DNA from: Plenodomus lindquistii | Taxonomy: Eukaryota; Ascomycota; Dothideomycetes; Pleosporales; Leptosphaeriaceae | NCBI GenBank assembly: GCA_025504975.1 | Contig: JANUWI010000001.1 | Span: forward strand, 2,046,001-2,110,000 | Length of the DNA stretch: 64,000 nt | Direction: 5' to 3' | Shown: positions 25,001 through 35,165 of the stretch, piece by piece | Numbering within the stretch: position 1 is the stretch's first letter | How the letters are laid out: each line of letters starts with the position of its first letter | Made by a program: the position numbers and the translations under genes | Notes under the pieces: generated by a model | The model's database searches: none | What the model saw: the letters and a program-made list of their open reading frames with translations, nothing else | What the model was told of the DNA's origin: nothing

Positions 25001-26669
25001 CAGAATAACCTTCAATCAGCTCATGCCGGCAAATCAACGGGCACTGAGGGCGATCATGCACCTTCTCGCAGAACTGCTTGATGGAACCAGCAACGATGGC
25101 GATCGCGGAGTCTTGACAGCTGCATTTGCTGAGATGCTAGTCCCCGCTGGCAATGCCAACGACTTTATATCCTTGATGGACCGGCTTGTGCAAGATGTGG
25201 AAGCGCTGTTCCCGATTCCGATGACCGGCGTCAGCACACCCAACTTCGGTTCCATGGACTCTCGTTATCCATCAGCTGCCACCGGCTCGATCAATTCAAA
25301 CACTTCTTTGAGGAAGCGCTTCGGATTCGGCACCTTGACTAGAGAGAATAGCAAGTCGGAGAGCGAATCCAAGGTCGGCTCGCTGTGGCGCTCCTTGAGC
25401 AAGAACAATCATGGTTATGACGGCCAGCCACTGAGTCCAAACAAAGTTGGCCCGCCCCCTATGCACCGCTCCAACTCCACAGATGCTGGTCGTATCTCGC
25501 CAAAGCGACCGTCATCTCGTGATCGTCCCACTGTGCTTGGGGCCTTCAACTTTGAGAACGGCAACGCTGCCAACCGACCGTTCGTGGGTGGACTAGGAAC
25601 AATTGGAGAGGTACCTCGCACTGTGGGGCCTCCCCGCAAGAAGCGCCGTTCCTCACTGAGTGATCTTAAGACTTTACACGATGCTGACCATGTGCCTTCG
25701 TGGTCTCCGCAGACACCAAGCAGGCCTGGGTCCAAGTCGTCTGAGACTAGCGAGCAAAGCTCTTCACCTCGGACTCCTCTGCGAGCAAGCGTAGGCCCGA
25801 CTAAGCACACATCTTCGATCCCTGCTCCTACACGGCTTGGCTCTCCTATGCGTAAGGACACCTCTCCTGGCACGGCAGTCGATCGTGGTGGTAGCATGCG
25901 ACGAAGGGCTCTCACAGTCAAGGAGGAATCCAAGGACAAAGTAACTGTCAAGACATTTAGTCCAGTGAAGAGGCGGGGTGAGTCAGTCTCGAGCATTCCC
26001 AGTCTCAAAAGTATAGTTGGCTCGGGGCTTTTATTGGAACGACCGGGCTCGGGCAACGCTGTGAAACTTCCGCCTTCGACACCTCGATCTCCGACCAAAC
26101 CAGGGGCTCCAGCAAGCCCACCTAAGCGACTGCGGATGCAATCTCCTCAGAAACTTCGAGAACGACTCCAGACGCAACAACGCGACATCGACACAGCCTC
26201 GCAAGACCTGCAAAACGAGTTGAGCGCTATCGGCCAGGAGTTGAACGCTAGAAGCAATTCGCGCCTCGGCCAGAGCATAGGTCCTCCTTCGACGCCGGGG
26301 CCTAATTCATCACGATCACTCGAATCTCGCATAGCGTCTTTGGAGAAGCATCTCAAGGCTACCCTCGATGCCCTCTCGACACGATCTGCGGCGATCTCCA
26401 ATGATGTGAGCACGTCGCTTCAAGTCTCGGAGGCACGTTTCAAGCATCTAGAGCAGTCGTACCGAGAAGTCAATGCCGAGAATGAAGCACTGTACTCGCG
26501 ATTCAACGAGGAGCTGGAGAAGGTTACAGCGGGCGTGCGCCAGGGCAAGGCGGCGGAGGAAATCGAGCGCCGGTTGAAAGCAAGCGAGGAAGAGGCTGTG
26601 CGGCTGAGGAAGGAAAACTCACGACTCAAGAGGGAGGTTGCAGGACTGAAGGCTCAGATCAGGGAGTGA
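22095..26669 (+). CDS. bud3: Bud3-type Rho guanine-nucleotide exchange factor
   Basis: One uninterrupted exon of 1,524 residues. The first ~240 residues are a conserved region beginning MVVINPEPAALADNLELFY. A DH (RhoGEF) domain spans about 242-455, with LRREMCELLDTEENYV and the conserved MLIEPVQRLPRYNLYIDN helix. A PH-like segment follows (about 488-640, ILVLFTDFFVILHK). A region around 870-1055 resembles a RhoGAP fold (VDVLFAVFEKFLQVAW, LMPANQRALRAIMHLLAEL). The C-terminal third is disordered and Ser/Pro-rich with coiled coil from about 1350 to the end. In filamentous fungi Bud3 activates Rho4 at septation sites. Naming rests on the N-terminal region plus DH layout; another DH-RhoGAP-like GEF is the alternative. 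Confidence 0.75.
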   Translation: MVVINPEPAALADNLELFYTTDELLSNSPVLIFYGPTATATTTTQATNSRIQAHVFTPAGLQNYARLIISPTATFYNAVTCLPRQEQGEEICRGLAFSLYKYFVELPQETKTTWEKRHASTANMPSAPKLFSEAHAAIVAARMAKVVNVADAIADVRHALGEQTLSWLDVDVVLPHGSIQKLESRESGQFEELEDDVDQQRYGQYAPIVKLFGEAAFLPTSKLRRAPSKPTSLNRSQSFSRKQKETLRREMCELLDTEENYVSKIHELVNTVAVEFREKAKLKSTSSSSPTEQALRGLFPPSLDKILEVNSQFLEALRVILEETENGAITDIEQSTDDVFIAPLRGQKDPPDVTGAAAVAKACIEWFPQFGDCYTEYMAAHGDFSQLLKLFTKDTNSSFSKRVCETGEQKLTSMLIEPVQRLPRYNLYIDNIIKQLPVRHPAIKAFLKARDIVSEICTREGPTAQQIRVCDRLRKMTSAWPNGFNPQGRLIAAIDCVELAPPFHVEFSQSPTGAILVLFTDFFVILHKTSETSTNARSLLAELDNPKFSESFSEVADLAFHQQLSLSDVFLTEHDNGNTLQLLAPCPAPNQASRPRSRERKIMGIRMFYLQGLYEGKAQRAVEELAKACVEGRFPESEREGPKWDVRSLSSDLSYFASVSEEAIEQKIVQGRKAPARIQILVDSGSHSQLIQAGNDGIEITVSISLLGDGFFQMDTVGILGYSARDKLTTSEFLPVLTKRLSNYFQLRNSVKNPAVSEAYLLRNQHVLNSLTLQVFEDQEDQGSKSRSHSPVKMLSSFFGASVGQGGSRKLQRNAHTVGDVPRLAPPQQPGPTRTHSFDSDISRPASSSKSVAFSTTPVTDPNAKLEETLENLILALHARKGNIVGRSVRARTVADELIVNELYNSLLENPANLDLAGQSSVDVLFAVFEKFLQVAWKERMGPVLSHATFVSLQMRSDSMPPGDFEDYFRITFNQLMPANQRALRAIMHLLAELLDGTSNDGDRGVLTAAFAEMLVPAGNANDFISLMDRLVQDVEALFPIPMTGVSTPNFGSMDSRYPSAATGSINSNTSLRKRFGFGTLTRENSKSESESKVGSLWRSLSKNNHGYDGQPLSPNKVGPPPMHRSNSTDAGRISPKRPSSRDRPTVLGAFNFENGNAANRPFVGGLGTIGEVPRTVGPPRKKRRSSLSDLKTLHDADHVPSWSPQTPSRPGSKSSETSEQSSSPRTPLRASVGPTKHTSSIPAPTRLGSPMRKDTSPGTAVDRGGSMRRRALTVKEESKDKVTVKTFSPVKRRGESVSSIPSLKSIVGSGLLLERPGSGNAVKLPPSTPRSPTKPGAPASPPKRLRMQSPQKLRERLQTQQRDIDTASQDLQNELSAIGQELNARSNSRLGQSIGPPSTPGPNSSRSLESRIASLEKHLKATLDALSTRSAAISNDVSTSLQVSEARFKHLEQSYREVNAENEALYSRFNEELEKVTAGVRQGKAAEEIERRLKASEEEAVRLRKENSRLKREVAGLKAQIRE

Positions 26670-27775
26670 GTAGGTCATGGCAGCTGCTTTGCTTTGCTTT
26701 AGACCGCTTAGACACTTTTCTGGTATAGTCTGGACGTTGACATGTTTAGTATGCACAACGATCCTGTGCCTGGTACGGTAACGAGTCGGATGGCTTCGCT
26801 TATTTACATTTGTTTGACGAGCATGACTACGGCGTTGAAAATCGGCGTGGGGCGAGTATGGCGCATGGGGAGAGATGTCGTACATGGGGTCGGTGCTGTG
26901 TTCCTATGTCCAGTGTTTTTGCTGTTTAGCATGGCAGTGATGGTACGACGGAAGGCGAATAACATGGGATAGGGATAGAAACCATGACGAAGATTGTCAT
27001 GAGTTGGCGTTTTGAAGGGGTGCTTGAAGCAATATACCATGTGCATGTCTTAGTATACCAATTTGTTGATTTGCACTACTGTATCCTGTGATGAAGAAAG
27101 ACATGGAAATGTTTGTGCAAGATTGTCGTAATTCATAAATTGTCACGCAGAAGCGATAGTTTTTTGGGGCTCAGCTTGGCTGGGAAGCCTCACGATTGCC
27201 AATGCTTGTACGATGGAATGTTCATGATCGTAGCTGGACTTGGCTGACCAGAGATGGTACGGCGGACAGGCGAGGCTTCCGCTTGGGCGGCATAGCAAGG
27301 ATGGGACGCGTGTTGCCAGCCCCATTATGCAGACTATGTAATCAGGACTGTTGGCCTTGTCCGATGCTTTCGCACGTACTGTACTCGTCACGCCATGCAA
27401 CAGTAACCTCTTTGCAGGAATCCATCAAACTGGCCTTTCTTGAATAATGACAGCAAGGCTCCAGCGCATTCGATGCCCAAATCGCTTTTCCAACCTGTCG
27501 ACGAAACACGCCCCAGCCTTGTCCAGGCTGCTCATGGGCAAAGCCTCGCCCCGCTATGTAGCGGCTAGCGCACAAGCCCCCTTGCCAACACATGCATGTC
27601 ATGACTGGCATGTTTGCGTGCGCGCGGTCCATTTGGGACCATGGCAGATGGGGCTTGCATAATCATCTGGAGACGTCTGCGAAGAGGAAGGTGGTGGTGT
27701 GGAGAGGTTGTTGGTGGCGCTCTCACATAACTGACATGTGTACTGTGTATATGCGCACCCCAAATGCACGACAGA

Positions 27776-27955
27776 ATGTCCAACCGTGCTTCTAGGCGTC
27801 AACTAGAACAGCAGCAGAAGGAAGCGGCAAGGGTTTCAGCACGTCGACAAACATGCACTTCCAATTCAGCTTTCGGCGCCGGGGGTTTCGCTCAAGGCGG
27901 GAAGCCGGAAGTGGCAACGCTGGCGGGCGATCTTGAAGGAGGGATCGGCTTTTGA
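27776..27955 (+). CDS. Possible small protein, unrecognised
   Basis: A 59-codon frame begins MSNRASRRQLEQQQKEAARV and ends in a Gly-rich segment with ATLAGDLEGGIGF. The amphipathic Gln/Lys/Arg helix followed by a Gly-rich tail looks less random than neighbouring frames, and it sits alone in a 1.9-kb gap. There is no recognised family and no splice evidence. It may be an exon of a larger transcript or chance. Confidence 0.25.
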   Translation: MSNRASRRQLEQQQKEAARVSARRQTCTSNSAFGAGGFAQGGKPEVATLAGDLEGGIGF

Positions 27956-28520
27956 GGTTGGTAGTCTACAGGCCGAAGACGACGTGTGTTTCGTCCACCT
28001 CGCAACATTTACACTTGTTCAAGCACGGTACAATTTCTTGCCCTTGTGAATTCGCGAAACGACAGAGGCAAGAGGGGAAATAACAAAGCCCCGTGTTCCC
28101 TCGTCGACAAAGGGCCTCGGCCGCGGCAGAAGCGTGCTAGAGGAGCGGTGGCTTGCTGGTCTCTTGAGCCTTGGGTTGGCTGTCCGACTAGAGCATCGTC
28201 ATCTCGACATTGCCGTTGTTAGCCCAACGCACTTGCCGGCCGCTGTCTGCTGTCCACGGTCGCGCGCACTGCAGAGGGAACGCTGGCTCCTCGACGGAGA
28301 GCGGCAATGCCTTCTTACACTCGGGCGGAGACAGAGTGCTACTGCTCCTGCGCCCACCACCACCACTGCCACCACTGCCACCACCACGGCGCCCGTCGCC
28401 TGCCATCACGGAGCACGCAACAAATCCCGCAAACCCCCCCTCGAGCCTTTGTGGCTGCTGAAACACTTGTTGTGGGCCTTGCAGGTGCAGAGCATATATT
28501 ACCGGCGACAAACACGGCGC

Positions 28521-28565
28521 CTACTACTCCTACTCCTACTCCTACTCCTCCTCCTCCTACTACTA
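28521..28565. repeat. CTCCTA/CTA pyrimidine-rich microsatellite in a 5' leader
   Basis: Imperfect tandem copies of CTACTC and CTC/CTA lie just before the ATG at 28576. Pyrimidine-rich runs are common in fungal 5' UTRs and may mark the transcription start area. Confidence 0.55.
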
Positions 28566-28575
28566 CACCACCGTC

Positions 28576-30129
28576 ATGGCGTGGTTCATGAGAGGAGTGC
28601 AGAGCGCAGTCTTCCACTACGCCTCGTGCGCACCCTGCACCGGCTACACGGACGGCAGACGGAGACGGCGCGACGCAAAGCAGGCCCGCAAAGCAAGGGA
28701 GAAGCTCATGCTCGAAGAGCCCGACGCATACCACCACCCGCCGCCCACAGGCACCAATCCCTACTGGCGAGAGGAGATTGCAATGGGGCCAGGCCCGCCC
28801 CCACGAAGAGCGCGGCGGACCGGCACGGGGAGCTCGCGCTGCATCACCACGGCCGGCACCCAGAGCTCGGCGGTGAGCAAGATGGGCAGCAGCATGGACG
28901 GCGAGGCCAAAGAGGCCCTGCGGCTCAGCGACGACACAGCCGACGACGACAGGTGGAACCGCAAGCGCTATCAGAGGGAAGACGAGGAGCTCTGGGGCCA
29001 CGACGAGCCGCCCATGCCTCTGCAGCACACGGGCACTGGCTTCCCCTTGCGAAGACACGGCACGTCGAGATCAGGAAGCTACTACTCTGCTCGCGCCCCG
29101 CCTGTCAACGACCTCCACCCGCCCGTCGTCAGTCTCCCGTCACCCGACCCCCTCGAGAACCGATGGATGCTCCAGCCACCGCCCAAAGCCAGCGTCATGG
29201 CCGGCAAAGAGCGCGCGACCAACATGAGCCGCAGTCATAGCGGAGCCAGCAGTCGCGTCGAGTTGAGCCTCGGCCGGCAAGTAAGCACACGACAGCTGAT
29301 GCTGAAGGTCGAGCGACGAAATACAGGAGACGTGCCTTCCATCTCCCCCGCCAGCTCATACAGCAACCTCACCCCTGCCCCACGATCTCGCACACCTCAA
29401 GCACGACCCCCTTCTGCAACAAGCTCCCGTCGCAAACGCCGCGACACAGCCATCTCCACAAAATCCACCATCACGCGAACCGATACACAATCCTCCTTCA
29501 CAAACGACTCCAATGACGCCCTTGCTCGCGGAATCCCCGCGACAAGCACCCCCTCGCACCCCCCATCCAGTACCACACCTTACGACCCCACTCCCCTTCG
29601 CGAAAGCTCCTCCCGCCCCGCCCTCTCCACCATAGTCTCCTCCGAATCTGGCATTACCTCTCCCACCCTCTCCCCCCGCCGCCCCATGACTAGCGACGAA
29701 AACAGCCTTCCCGAGAAACCCTCCCCAGTACACCACCGTTTCCCCTCAGACTCGACCGTTTACCCCACGCCCACACCCGTCGGCTTGACAAATCCAAAAA
29801 CGCGAACACCACTCAGCACCTCAGACGCCTCCACGCTGAACCGCCTGCAATCTCTCGTTTCCACGCGTGCATTGCTAGACTCGCGTTTCGTCAGTGCGCC
29901 CTTGGTCGAGGCCAGGGTCCGACTACCCCCTAGTGAAGAGGACATGGCTGGAATATCCAAGAGGATTAGGAATGGCTGGGCTGGCGAGACGGCATGGAGA
30001 CAGCCGAGGGATACCGAGTCGAGCGACGAGGAATATGATGGGCAGGAAGAAGAAGAGACGGTCCGTGTACCGTTTGATAGTTTTGGCGGCGGGAGAGACG
30101 TGAGATTGCGGTGGAGTGTCGATTTTTAA
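28576..30129 (+). CDS. Conserved fungal protein of unknown function
   Basis: A single exon of 517 residues. The N-terminus has a short hydrophobic-aromatic stretch with two cysteines (HYASCAPCTGYTDGRRRRRD) followed by KQARKAREKL and the motif PTGTNPYWREEIAMGPGPPP. I associate these with a family conserved among filamentous ascomycetes but know no function for it. The middle and C-terminus are Ser/Pro/Thr-rich and probably disordered; the end carries an acidic ESSDEEYDGQEEEE patch and terminates VRLRWSVDF. The Cys pair near the N-terminus could be a lipidation or metal-binding site (inference). A longer plus-strand frame (28134-29240) overlaps it but has low-complexity, frameshadow content. 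Confidence 0.65.
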   Translation: MAWFMRGVQSAVFHYASCAPCTGYTDGRRRRRDAKQARKAREKLMLEEPDAYHHPPPTGTNPYWREEIAMGPGPPPRRARRTGTGSSRCITTAGTQSSAVSKMGSSMDGEAKEALRLSDDTADDDRWNRKRYQREDEELWGHDEPPMPLQHTGTGFPLRRHGTSRSGSYYSARAPPVNDLHPPVVSLPSPDPLENRWMLQPPPKASVMAGKERATNMSRSHSGASSRVELSLGRQVSTRQLMLKVERRNTGDVPSISPASSYSNLTPAPRSRTPQARPPSATSSRRKRRDTAISTKSTITRTDTQSSFTNDSNDALARGIPATSTPSHPPSSTTPYDPTPLRESSSRPALSTIVSSESGITSPTLSPRRPMTSDENSLPEKPSPVHHRFPSDSTVYPTPTPVGLTNPKTRTPLSTSDASTLNRLQSLVSTRALLDSRFVSAPLVEARVRLPPSEEDMAGISKRIRNGWAGETAWRQPRDTESSDEEYDGQEEEETVRVPFDSFGGGRDVRLRWSVDF

Positions 30130-30787
30130 ACAACGTCGTCTGTGTCTCGTTTCCTTTGAAAGTGCAGACAAACATCCATTTTGTTTTTCTTCTTCATCGC
30201 TTTTTTTCCCCTCACTTCTTTGTCATTCACGCATTTGCATAGCATCATCATCATCATCATCATCATCATGTTTCCTTTCTCTTTTTCCTTCTCTTTCCTC
30301 ATTCTACATCTTGTCAACATTGCTACGCGCTGGGAGCGAAAAAGATTGCATCTGAGCCTGCTGCTGTTCAAAGCTTTGCATTTGGAAGAAATCATGAAAT
30401 TAAGGCGTTTTGCGTTGGGGGTAAGGCAAACTTTACGCAAAGAGCTTGCGTTTTTTTTTTCCTTCGCGTCAGAGTGTACATGTCATTGCTTGGATATGGA
30501 TGGTATGGGTATAGCATGAGAGTAGAGTGCCAGATTAGGGGTGGAAGAAGATGAAGAACAAGAAGAAGGATTGAATAGAATAAGAAAGTAGTATACATTG
30601 GTCCACCAAACAGACACTCTTTGAATTGTTCATGAGGACGTGTATTTCCTCAACGGCCTAGCTATACGCCGTCGTGATGCACACACATACACACATATCA
30701 AAACTACCGCTATGCCTCAAATACCTCCCTCCTATCATACATCATACCCAACCAACCCACCTCTTCCATCCCCTCCCAACCCATCTA
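30130..30787. other. Convergent intergenic region
   Basis: Between two convergent stop codons. T-rich and TTC-rich stretches (for example 30186-30310) and a (TCA)n tract are consistent with 3' UTRs and polyadenylation signals. No gene seen. Confidence 0.4.
30243..30269. repeat. (ATC)n trinucleotide microsatellite
   Basis: Nine consecutive ATC units follow the stop codon of the preceding gene. Noncoding; probably variable in length between strains. Confidence 0.8.
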
Positions 30788-33700
30788 TCATCTATCCCTA
30801 ACCCCCAAATCCCAAACCTTTAATGTCTCCCCGCGACCCCCTCTCTTCCCCTTCCCACCCTTCTTCTCAAACTCGCCCAGCCTCAACATAGCCTTACTCA
30901 CACTCGCCAAACAATCCACAAGCTCGCTCATCCGACCCGTCTGCAACAGCAGTCTCTGCACCCACTTGTTGTCCTCATCCGCAACCAGCACCGCAACCTC
31001 CATGGCCTTGACCGCGTGTTCGCGCTGCAAAAAGTATGATGATGGTTGTAGGACGGCGAGATAGGCGAGGATAATGTCCGGGATATATGCTGCGCGGAGG
31101 TTTGCGCTGTCGTCGAGGGTGGGGGTGGGACGGTCGGAAGACGAGGAGGAGATGCTGGTGATGAGTTGTTCGAAGACGGAGGTGATGGCGTCGAGGATTT
31201 GTTTGGCGGATGTGGTGGAGGGTTTGGCAAGGGTGGGGTCTTTGGCGCGCTCGCTGCGGGCTCTGCGGGTTGTTGGTGTTAGTAAGGGTTTTTGGCTAGC
31301 TTTGAAGTTAAGGGAAAGGGTGAGGACTGACTTCATCATCGTCTCTTCTATCTCGCGCCATTCGCGGAAGAGAACGAGGAGCCGCACAATCTGCTGGAGG
31401 TCGTAGTAGGGTGCTGCGTGTCTGCGGAGGTCTTCGACGATTTCGCGGTGCTGTTCAGCGGTGGGGAGTTTGTCCAAGGGTAGTGCTGTTGCGCGGGTGA
31501 GTTCTGTAAGGGTATCGCGGTGGTCGTAGAGTGCGCGTTCGTCCTGCTCTTCCGTTCCGGGCGTGGTGAAATCGAAGGGGTAGCCGCACAAAGCTTCTGT
31601 CCTAGAAAGCGAGAGTGTTTCGACACTGAGTTCGTTGATGACCCTTTCTGCTGCGCCGATGCGACCGTTGACTGTAACACAATGTCAGTGTTGTCTCGAA
31701 CCATCTTTCCGATATTCACTTACGCAGGAAGATTGTGAGGGCGTTCTCGAGATGCCTGAACGTTTGCTTATAATCGTTGCCAACGTATTGGTACCACTGC
31801 AAGGCCTCGATGATCGCCTCATCCTTCTCCTCAACGAACTGGCCGGCGAACTCGCCCTTGATGCGCTGTCCAGGCCACAAAATCTGATCTTGGGGTGCAG
31901 TGACGCGTTCCACAATCTCAAATCGCTTGATGGGGTTCGTAATGACCGTCCATTTATTTTCGAAATGAATGAATCCGCTGTTGTTGAAGGCACATTGGAA
32001 GGCATGTGAGACGACGGTTATGACGTTGATGCCGTACAACTCCATGAGCGCAACACACCGTCGTTGCTCATCGCTGTTCTTGATGTCGGGGAGAACACGG
32101 CCGAGGCAGTGGGCTGCCCGCTGCGGCATCATTTGCGCAGCATAAAGAGGTATCAGTTGTATACGCTTGGATATGCGCAAGAATTCAATGTACGCCGCGG
32201 TTACATTGTCCCAGCATAACCATCGTGGTTCTTCAAGCGTCTCGATTGCAGATAGGCCCTTGCGGAAGATCAACAAAATGTGTACCAAGACCCGGAACGC
32301 GTGAGGATCGCTTGCAAGAGTCTGGTACCATTTTCCAGTAGGAAATATTCTCTTCTCGCTCTCTGGCTTGGGTTTTCGATTCCCCTGTCGCGAATCTGGA
32401 TGAAGAATCAAGTTCTGCTCCCTGTCGTCATCCTGCAACATATCTGCTATAGCAGCTCCTGTCTTCAGCATAAGTCCAGCTACGTCTTTGCTGATCAGAG
32501 CACCCTGAATCAGCTTCATGGGTAGTCTTGCTTGGGCTGATGTGGCCTTCTGCTGTTTCAAGAGCTCGATCACTGTTTGTGGCGACTTTGCCCAATCTCC
32601 GATGTTTGCAACAGCATCTTGGAAGACGAATTTCGAAGTCAGACTCTGACTGACGCGCGACGGGTATTTCTGCGGTAGGTAGGCGTCAAATCGTGAGAGA
32701 AGGAGCGCGTTATAGTGCGCATAGAGGTGATCGTCCCAAGAGCGGCTAACAGCCTGTACTTGCTTCAAGTCTCCACCCAAAAGACCGTAAACCGCAGCTT
32801 CGTAGGGTATGCGGGCTCCTCGGGCTGTATGGAAGCACATGCGGCGGAATAAGTAGCCGACTGTTGGTCCAGACACGTTCGGACCACCCTCTGGTCGAGT
32901 CTCGTTCGCAGCGCCCAGGCTGACTCCGCGCCATCCCTCGTTCCTCTCCTGACACCAGTCGACAATCTCTTTCCAGGGTCTGCCCCGTCGCATCATCTCG
33001 TAGCATACCATCCATAACGCGCGCTCATAGTATTCGTCTGGCTTCTCGAGCGACCGCTTCTGTCGTGTAGGCGCGTCCGGGTCAAGCTGAGTGACAAGAC
33101 TTGAGATCCGGTCGGAAGTCCTCAGGTTCATGTCCTGGTTCAGCGGTTGATCGGTTCCTTCCAAGCGTTTGACTCGCTTGATCTCCATCTTGGTGTCCAA
33201 CCAGCCACTGGTCCATGTGTGCACTCCTTTGCCAGATACTTCCTGCAATTCAGCAGTGATGGACTCGATATCACTCTCGCTGTTCTCTGCCGTCTGTTCC
33301 AGCCAACGGAGAACAAGAGCTTTCTCCTTGGCCTGGTCGTCCAGAAGCAAAAAGCGCTCCCAAATCTCGTTATTCGGACAGTATTGGTCTTTCCCACCAG
33401 CCTCGGCCAGCTGCGCTATCCTCTCCTCTTTTCGATTTGTGCCGGGTTCGGGGTGATAGTGATCGATGATCAGCTGTACAAGTTCCCACGTTGCAAGTTC
33501 TGCTTGCCATTCGCGCAGTTCGCGGAGGTTCTCGGAGTCGTGTACGGCGCTGGTGACGGCAGACATGGAAGATGCAAAGCTTTGCTGGCCGAATGAGCCT
33601 TGCTCGCCACTTTCGCCAGCGTTGGCCATATTCTGTATGCGCCGCCGCACACTGCGGTTCTGTACGCTCTTGTGCTCTGTAGCGTGTGCCTTCTTCAACT

Positions 33701-34069
33701 CTTTGACGCGCGATTCTGCAAGATCCCTGAACTTGCCCACCATCCTGACCGTGTGCTGGTGTTTTGTCTTTGGTGTTTCCGTGCCATGCGTGTGCCAGTA
33801 ATCGACTCGCTCTGCGAACTTTTCCACCTCTTTCCCGACGCGGTCGGCCATGGCGCGCAACGGCTGTAAAGGGTCATTGGGAGTGATGTTGTTGCTCGTT
33901 GCGCGTGAGCCACCGAAGGCAGACGCGCTTCCAGTGGTAGAGTTCTGTTTAGTGTCAGTCATTCGACGGCGTAAGGATGCAGCATTGCATAGTGATCCGT
34001 CTGTCTTTCGTGTTGACTTACCCGTAGAGCGGCTGGTTGCGACTCGCGCGCAAAGCTGAAGGACGCCAT
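30788..34069 (-). CDS. nup84: Nuclear pore protein Nup84/Nup107
   Basis: Four exons (34069-34022, 33944-31724, 31671-31332, 31262-30788) join in phase to 1,027 residues, a normal length for filamentous fungi. The short first exon MASFSFARESQPAALR was found from a GTAAGT donor. The protein is almost entirely alpha-helical, with the Nup84 signature region EYYERALWMVCYEMMRRGRPWKE and later LYAHYNALLLSRFDAYLP. Nup107/Nup84 is a scaffold of the Y-complex at the nuclear pore and contacts Nup145C/Nup96 and Nup133 (family knowledge). The C-terminal part, DLQQIVRLLVLFREWREIEE, matches the Nup133-binding domain. A longer frame upstream of the first exon to 34316 is leader and intron. Confidence 0.88.
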
Positions 34070-34793
34070 GTTGCTGTGAATGAGCTGGATGGAATCCTCG
34101 CGATATGGCGATCTGAAAAAGCAATACACGTGAGGATGTCAGTGTATCAACACGTAACACGTCCAATTCCTCAACGTCGGTCTGGCAGCTGCGGTGCATC
34201 TCAAAACAGCCCGTCGCGACCGAGCTTACTAGCGCGGTGCCAAGCGGGAGGCGCGCTAGTGCAGGGCTTAAAATTCGTTTCGCGATGCGCTCCGCTGACC
34301 TTTTCTTCTTCAACAATGTATAAAACCTATGGGCGCCGATTTAGAGTCTCGTTGACGTGCTTTCAATGCTGAACAACGCGCTCCCGGCTGTCCTATATCA
34401 ACACGCTTCCTGGTGAACTGGCTGGATTTCCTTCGGGACGTTGACAGCGCGGATATACAAAGGAAGTGTTACATCTATTTGAGCACTTGTGAGATGATGT
34501 ATGCAGCGGCAGTTGACCAGTATGCTTCACAGCTCATCAAAAAATGATGCAGCTCCAGTACATTGCAGGCTTTTGACGCGCACTTTAGCTGGTTTGGAAC
34601 GCCATGTCACGCCGACAGAACAAGTCTGATTTTGTTATCCTGCATCCTGCCTTGTGAAGGAATTCACACGTATTCTGGATAGATGTAAAAGGCTACTCGT
34701 GCTATAATACAGGTCATCTTACAATGCTCTAGGCCTTAGTCTGCTCTCCGAAAGTCGCATTCCCAAACCTGTTCGAGAACTCACCAAGGGCAC
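34070..34793. other. Intergenic region upstream of nup84 and downstream of the Cmc4-like gene
   Basis: About 720 bp; expected to hold the nup84 promoter. No recognisable coding sequence on either strand. Confidence 0.4.
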
Positions 34794-35165
34794 TCATTGT
34801 CCTTCGGCGCGTTGCTTCATCTTGAGTCTAAGGGTTGTCAGAGCGCAATCGTGTGAAAGGATGGAGAAAGACGTACGTGAGCAGCGAGTACTTTGGACAG
34901 CTCACAGTACTAGCATCTTCTCCTCGCTCCTTGTAAAAAGCGTTGCAACATTCGTACAATGCGTCAATCTTCCAAATGTTAGACGTACGCCATGATGAGT
35001 GTCGCAAGCCAACACACGAGTTCCCATATCCGACGCTGACAGGAATCTACGTACCTCTTTCTTGCATCTTGCCTCATTGAAGCTGTTCCGTTGTATGCAG
35101 TCTGCGCCATTGATCAACTCACGCTTGTTTGCTTGACACGATCGGGCTGACTTTGTATGGCACAT
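34794..35165 (-). CDS. cmc4: Small twin-Cys mitochondrial protein, Cmc4-like
   Basis: Three short exons can be read on the minus strand: 35165 to about 35053 (ends NSFNEARCKKE), about 34967-34880 (IDALYECCNAFYKERGEDAS...SCPKYSLL) and about 34832-34794 (LKMKQRAEGQ, stop). The product is about 78 residues. The second motif is a true CX9C (C-KKEIDALYE-C), followed by ECCNAFY and SCPK, as in Cmc4-type proteins imported into the mitochondrial intermembrane space by Mia40. The first motif reads C-QANKRELINGAD-C, three residues longer than CX9C. That could be a real divergence, a mis-set start or splice, or decay. Start codon choice is uncertain. Confidence 0.6.

Larger units (their letters stand above)
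26670..28575. other. Intergenic region, about 1.9 kb
   Basis: Contains the bud3 3' end and the 5' region of the next plus-strand gene. One small open frame (27776-27955) is listed separately. Several 60-100 codon frames on both strands overlap and look random. Confidence 0.4.

Noticed and set aside
25415..26098. 227-codon minus-strand frame
   Set aside because: Antisense to the disordered C-terminal part of the Bud3-type gene with no recognisable domain.
28134..29240. 368-codon plus-strand frame with Arg/Leu-rich repeats
   Set aside because: It overlaps the 517-aa gene in another frame; its leucine and arginine runs are the frame-shifted reading of the CTCCTA repeat and Pro-rich coding region.
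34070..34316. N-terminal extension of Nup84 from an ATG at 34316
   Set aside because: A splice model starting at 34069 with a GTAAGT donor gives a better N-terminus; the long frame reads through promoter and intron.
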